Part shown: piece after piece, positions 4,938 through 7,802 of the stretch
Numbering within the stretch: the stretch's first letter is position 1
Layout: the number at the start of each line of letters is the position of its first letter
From: Rhodococcus sp. (in: high G+C Gram-positive bacteria)
GTDB taxonomy: Bacteria > Actinomycetota > Actinomycetes > Mycobacteriales > Mycobacteriaceae
NCBI GenBank assembly: GCA_012515885.1
Contig: JAAYXN010000349.1
Coordinates: 1-7,802 of the forward strand
DNA: 7,802 nt
Direction: 5' to 3'
Position numbers and translations under genes: made by a program
Notes under the pieces: generated by a model
What the model saw: the letters and a program-made list of their open reading frames with translations, nothing else
Databases searched by the model: none
What the model was told of the DNA's origin: nothing

Positions 4938-6323
4938 GTGAACTGGACTGTTGACGTGCCGATTGATCGCTTGCCCGAACTACCGCCGCTTCCAGCGCAG
5001 TTGCGTGAGCGTCTTGACGCCGCGCTGGCCAAACCTGCCGCTCAGCAGCCGAGTTGGCCCGCCGACCAGGCTGCGGCGATGCGCACGGTGCTCGAATCCG
5101 TGCCCCCCATCACCGTTGCGCGCGAGGTCGTGGGATTGCAGAACGAGCTGGCAGCAGTAGCGCGCGGTGAAGCCTTCCTGCTCCAGGGCGGTGATTGCGC
5201 CGAGACCTTCGCCGACAACACCGAGCCACACATCAAGGGCAACATTCGCACGCTCCTGCAAATGGCCGTGGTCCTGACCTACGGTGCGAGCCTGCCGGTC
5301 GTCAAGGTCGCGCGTATCGCAGGCCAGTACGCCAAACCGCGTTCCTCTGATACTGACGCGCTCGGTTTGCCGTCGTACCGCGGTGACATGGTTAATTCGA
5401 TCGTGCCCGACCCACTGGTTCGTGAGCACGATCCGTCCCGTTTGGTCCGTGCCTATGCCAACGCGAGCGCCGCCATGAACTTGGTCCGCGCCCTCACCGG
5501 CTCGGGCATGGCTGACCTGCATAAGGTGCACGACTGGAACCGCGAGTTTGTTGCCTCCTCGCCGGCAGGTGCCCGCTATGAGGCACTCGCTGGCGAGATC
5601 GACCGCGGCCTGCAGTTCATGAACGCGTGCGGGGTCACTGACCCCAGCCTGCAGCAGGCCCAAATTTTCGCTTCCCACGAAGCCCTGGTTCTCGACTATG
5701 AGCGCGCCATGCTGCGCCTCGACAACGAGGACGAGCATCCCAAGCTGTACGACCTCTCGGCCCACTTCCTGTGGATCGGCGACCGGACGCGTCAGCTCGA
5801 CGGTGCGCACATCGCATTCGCTGAACTTGTCGCCAACCCGATCGGGTTGAAGATCGGCCCGAGCACCACCCCGGAGATGGCCGTCGAGTACGTCGAACGG
5901 CTTGATCCGACCAACAAGCCCGGCCGTCTCACCCTCATTTCGCGGATGGGCAACGGCAAGGTCCGCGACCTTCTGCCCGCAATCGTGGAGAAGGTTCAGG
6001 CCACCGGGCATCAGGTGATTTGGCAGTGCGACCCCATGCACGGAAACACCCACGAGGCGTCAACCGGTTACAAGACTCGGCACTTTGATCGCATTGTCGA
6101 CGAAGTGCAGGGCTTCTTCGAGGTCCACAACAGTCTGGGCACGCACCCCGGCGGCATCCACGTGGAACTGACCGGCGAGAACGTCACCGAATGCCTGGGC
6201 GGTGCACAGGACATTTCAGATCTCGACCTCTCCGGTCGGTACGAAACGGCCTGTGACCCCCGCCTGAACACGCAGCAATCGCTTGAGCTGGCGTTTCTTG
6301 TCGCAGAAATGCTGCGCGGCTAG
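4938..6323 (+). CDS. aroG: Class II 3-deoxy-D-arabino-heptulosonate 7-phosphate (DAHP) synthase
   Basis: 461 residues, nearly the 462 of M. tuberculosis AroG (Rv2178c), and alignable from the first residue (MNWTVDVPIDRLPELPPLP). It condenses phosphoenolpyruvate with erythrose 4-phosphate to DAHP, the first step of the shikimate pathway, in the cytosol. Metal ligands are C87 (LLQGGDCAETF), H368 (CDPMHGNTHE), E410 (GGIHVELTGENVTEC) and D440 (TACDPRLN). KPRS (133-136), GDMVN (149-153), GARYEAL (211-217) and KVRDLLP (341-347) line the active-site barrel. The N-terminal extension (1-50) is the type II segment that in M. tuberculosis helps form the tetramer and aromatic-acid inhibitor sites, so feedback control is likely. 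GTG start; leaderless by its -10 element. A large hairpin follows the stop. Confidence 0.97.
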   Translation: MNWTVDVPIDRLPELPPLPAQLRERLDAALAKPAAQQPSWPADQAAAMRTVLESVPPITVAREVVGLQNELAAVARGEAFLLQGGDCAETFADNTEPHIKGNIRTLLQMAVVLTYGASLPVVKVARIAGQYAKPRSSDTDALGLPSYRGDMVNSIVPDPLVREHDPSRLVRAYANASAAMNLVRALTGSGMADLHKVHDWNREFVASSPAGARYEALAGEIDRGLQFMNACGVTDPSLQQAQIFASHEALVLDYERAMLRLDNEDEHPKLYDLSAHFLWIGDRTRQLDGAHIAFAELVANPIGLKIGPSTTPEMAVEYVERLDPTNKPGRLTLISRMGNGKVRDLLPAIVEKVQATGHQVIWQCDPMHGNTHEASTGYKTRHFDRIVDEVQGFFEVHNSLGTHPGGIHVELTGENVTECLGGAQDISDLDLSGRYETACDPRLNTQQSLELAFLVAEMLRG

Positions 6324-6334
6324 ATTCGCGAAAT

Positions 6335-6374
6335 CCCTAGGCCGCCTGCCGACTGGTCGGCAGGCGGCCTAGGG
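6335..6374. terminator. Strong bidirectional hairpin between aroG and pknL
   Basis: Arms 6335-6353 and 6356-6374 are perfect 19-base reverse complements with TG between them (a practical loop of four, CTGG). The stem is GC-rich. It begins 11 bases after the aroG stop, and its right arm contains the pknL stop TAG (6371-6369). On the plus strand no T run follows. On the minus strand GATTTCG follows, a weak T tract. This looks like a shared terminator for two convergent genes. Confidence 0.85.
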
Positions 6375-7802
6375 GAACGAGACGAGAGTGACCGTCGACC
6401 CCGGTCGAACAAGATCCCCGCTACCGGGGTTTTGCCTTACCACGAACGATCGATTGGTATCAGCGACCTGATGGACCTGAACTTCTAAGCCGAGATTAGT
6501 CAGTTCGTCGCGCGCCGCACCGACCGAGCGACCCACCAGCGACGGGACACGGACTGCATCCGACACGATCAGTGTCACAGCAGTGCCAGCATCAACGGTG
6601 GTGCCGACCTCGGGTGTGGTTCCACTGGCATATCCAGCTTCAACATCCGGATCAAACTCGATGTGCACCTGGGTGACCGCGATACCCACATCGTCGAGCG
6701 CGGCGCGAGCGTCGTCCTCATCCATGCCCGCGACGTTGGGGATCTCCACCGGCGGCGCACCCTTACTGAAGATCAATTCGACGCGGCTACCCACCGCGAC
6801 CGTCGTACCCGGCGCTGGATCGAGAGCAGCGACGCCGCCAGCAGGAACCCGCGCGCTGAAGACCTCGCCGCCCGGCGCGGGATCCAACGTCCGATCCCGC
6901 AGCGCCTGCTCGACCGCGTTGCGGTCACCGCCAGCGGGAAGCGTCGGCACGGACGGACGCCCCAAGGAGACCAGAACCGCGACCGTGCCATCTCGCTGGA
7001 TCCTCGAACCTGCAGTGGGGTCCGTGCCGAGTAGGGCGTCAAGCGGTTCGGTGTCGGAATAGGTGCCGCGCACTTCGCCGGTGAGCCCAGCCGCTGAAAT
7101 CGCACTGAGCGCACCGGTCGAATCGAGCCCGTGGACAGCTGGCACGTTGGTGAAACGCCCAGAACCGAGCCACCATCCGCCGATACCGACTGCCAAGGCG
7201 AGGGCGAGGACAAGCAGCATCCACAGGGCCGCGTTGCGGCGGGAGTTGCGACGATCAGCCTCGTGGTCGGAAAACCCATAGCGCGGTGCCGAATGATCCG
7301 CGTCGGGCTGACGTTGGCCTGCGTCGCCACCTCGATAGTTGGGGCCAGCAGGCGCCGCCGAGTCGCCTGGACATTCGTCCGGCCGGGAATGCAGCGTTGT
7401 CACCATTCGAGTTGGGTGCGGTCCGGCAGAAGGCAGCGGGCGGTTGTCAGTGAGCGCACGAGTGCCACCTACCACTGCCGTAGTGCTGTCACCGGCCGTC
7501 GAAGCCGAGCCAACCGGTGTGACAGGACGGCGCGGCGCCGGAACCCGGTAGGACGGCAAGTCAAGCGCCGCCGCGACAGACCGTAGCGCCGAACCCATGG
7601 CGGCAGCGTCAGCGAAGCGATGCGTGGGCTCGCGGTGCGTGGCCTCGGCAACAAGCTCATCGAATTGCGTGGGCACTCCGTCAATGAATGAACCGGGCCG
7701 AGGGACATCTTGATTGACCCGCTGGTACGCCACGGACAGCGACGTATCGCCCTGGAACGGCGTATGGCCGGTGAGAAGCTCGAACATCAAGATGCCGCTG
7801 GC
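6369..7802 (-). CDS. pknL: Ser/Thr protein kinase PknL with PASTA domains (5' truncated by window)
   Basis: 477 residues run from the right edge to TAG 6371-6369; the ATP-binding and catalytic-loop parts lie outside. Numbering from the edge, residues 1-80 are the end of a Hanks-type kinase domain: ASGILMFELLTGHTPFQGD is subdomain IX, and HRFADAAAM holds the conserved Arg of subdomain XI. Residues 82-190 are a Pro/Thr/Ser/Asp-rich juxtamembrane linker with several Thr that could be phosphorylated. One membrane helix (191-213) precedes four PASTA domains at about 215-281, 282-348, 350-416 and 417-477. These lie outside the cell and by family may bind peptidoglycan fragments. Position tail-to-tail with aroG matches M. 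tuberculosis Rv2176 (pknL) and C. glutamicum pknL. A PknB homologue is possible from the domains alone, but the neighbourhood argues for PknL. Confidence 0.88.
   Translation of the reverse strand, partial: ASGILMFELLTGHTPFQGDTSLSVAYQRVNQDVPRPGSFIDGVPTQFDELVAEATHREPTHRFADAAAMGSALRSVAAALDLPSYRVPAPRRPVTPVGSASTAGDSTTAVVGGTRALTDNRPLPSAGPHPTRMVTTLHSRPDECPGDSAAPAGPNYRGGDAGQRQPDADHSAPRYGFSDHEADRRNSRRNAALWMLLVLALALAVGIGGWWLGSGRFTNVPAVHGLDSTGALSAISAAGLTGEVRGTYSDTEPLDALLGTDPTAGSRIQRDGTVAVLVSLGRPSVPTLPAGGDRNAVEQALRDRTLDPAPGGEVFSARVPAGGVAALDPAPGTTVAVGSRVELIFSKGAPPVEIPNVAGMDEDDARAALDDVGIAVTQVHIEFDPDVEAGYASGTTPEVGTTVDAGTAVTLIVSDAVRVPSLVGRSVGAARDELTNLGLEVQVHQVADTNRSFVVRQNPGSGDLVRPGSTVTLVSFP

Noticed and set aside
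4980..6053. Long open frame of 357 codons on the minus strand
   Set aside because: It lies entirely antisense within aroG, whose protein is conserved end to end. The antisense product is rich in Gly, Arg, Val and His with no recognisable domain, which is normal for the opposite strand of a GC-rich gene.
6583..7062. Plus-strand open frame of 159 codons
   Set aside because: It is antisense to the PASTA region of pknL; its Ser/Thr/Ala-rich translation is a product of GC bias.

Overview
The window looks like ordinary core chromosome of a high-GC actinobacterium of the order Mycobacteriales (the Corynebacterium/Dietzia/Rhodococcus/Mycobacterium group). The gene set and orientations correspond to the M. 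tuberculosis Rv2184c-Rv2176 neighbourhood and to the C. glutamicum glk-plsC to aroG-pknL region, as I recall them. It encodes an ArsA-like ATPase tail, a small CxxCxxC protein, a 1-acylglycerol-3-phosphate acyltransferase, a GT-C mannosyltransferase, RNase AS, a type II DAHP synthase and the kinase PknL. A ROK glucokinase next to plsC and a PknL that carries PASTA domains make a Corynebacterium- or Dietzia-like genome more likely than Mycobacterium. The genus cannot be fixed from this sequence alone.

Layout. Positions 2-370 (+) hold the 3' end of an ArsA/GET3-type ATPase gene. It overlaps by a GTGA junction a small gene (367-771, +) with a Cys-x2-Cys-x2-Cys motif. A ROK-family glucokinase (791-1831, +) follows after 19 bases. 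A 146-base gap with a possible promoter/operator leads to plsC (1978-2805, +), which ends in a tandem heptapeptide repeat. plsC converges on a GT87-type polytopic mannosyltransferase (2802-4169, -); both stop codons lie in one CTAG at the centre of a 20-base perfect palindrome. A 196-base divergent region separates the mannosyltransferase from RNase AS (4366-4857, +). The class II aroG (4938-6320 plus stop, +) follows. aroG converges on the 5'-truncated pknL (6369-7802, -), and a very strong hairpin sits between them, overlapping the pknL stop codon.

How the genes fit together. PlsC makes phosphatidic acid for membrane lipids, and the mannosyltransferase works on lipomannan/lipoarabinomannan, so this pair belongs to cell-envelope building. 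The glucokinase feeds glucose into glycolysis, and AroG opens the shikimate pathway. RNase AS degrades RNA. PknL is a membrane Ser/Thr kinase whose outer PASTA domains are of the kind that sense cell-wall fragments. RNase AS and aroG both look leaderless: each has a -10-like hexamer 6-8 bases before a GTG and no Shine-Dalgarno sequence. plsC and the mannosyltransferase both have strong GGAGG sites.

I see no mobile element, CRISPR array, tRNA, rRNA or defence system. No stretch longer than 300 bases lacks a gene. The points worth a second look are local: the plsC repeat tail, the palindromic convergent stops, the terminator/stop overlap, an inverted repeat before plsC, leaderless starts, and PASTA domains on PknL.
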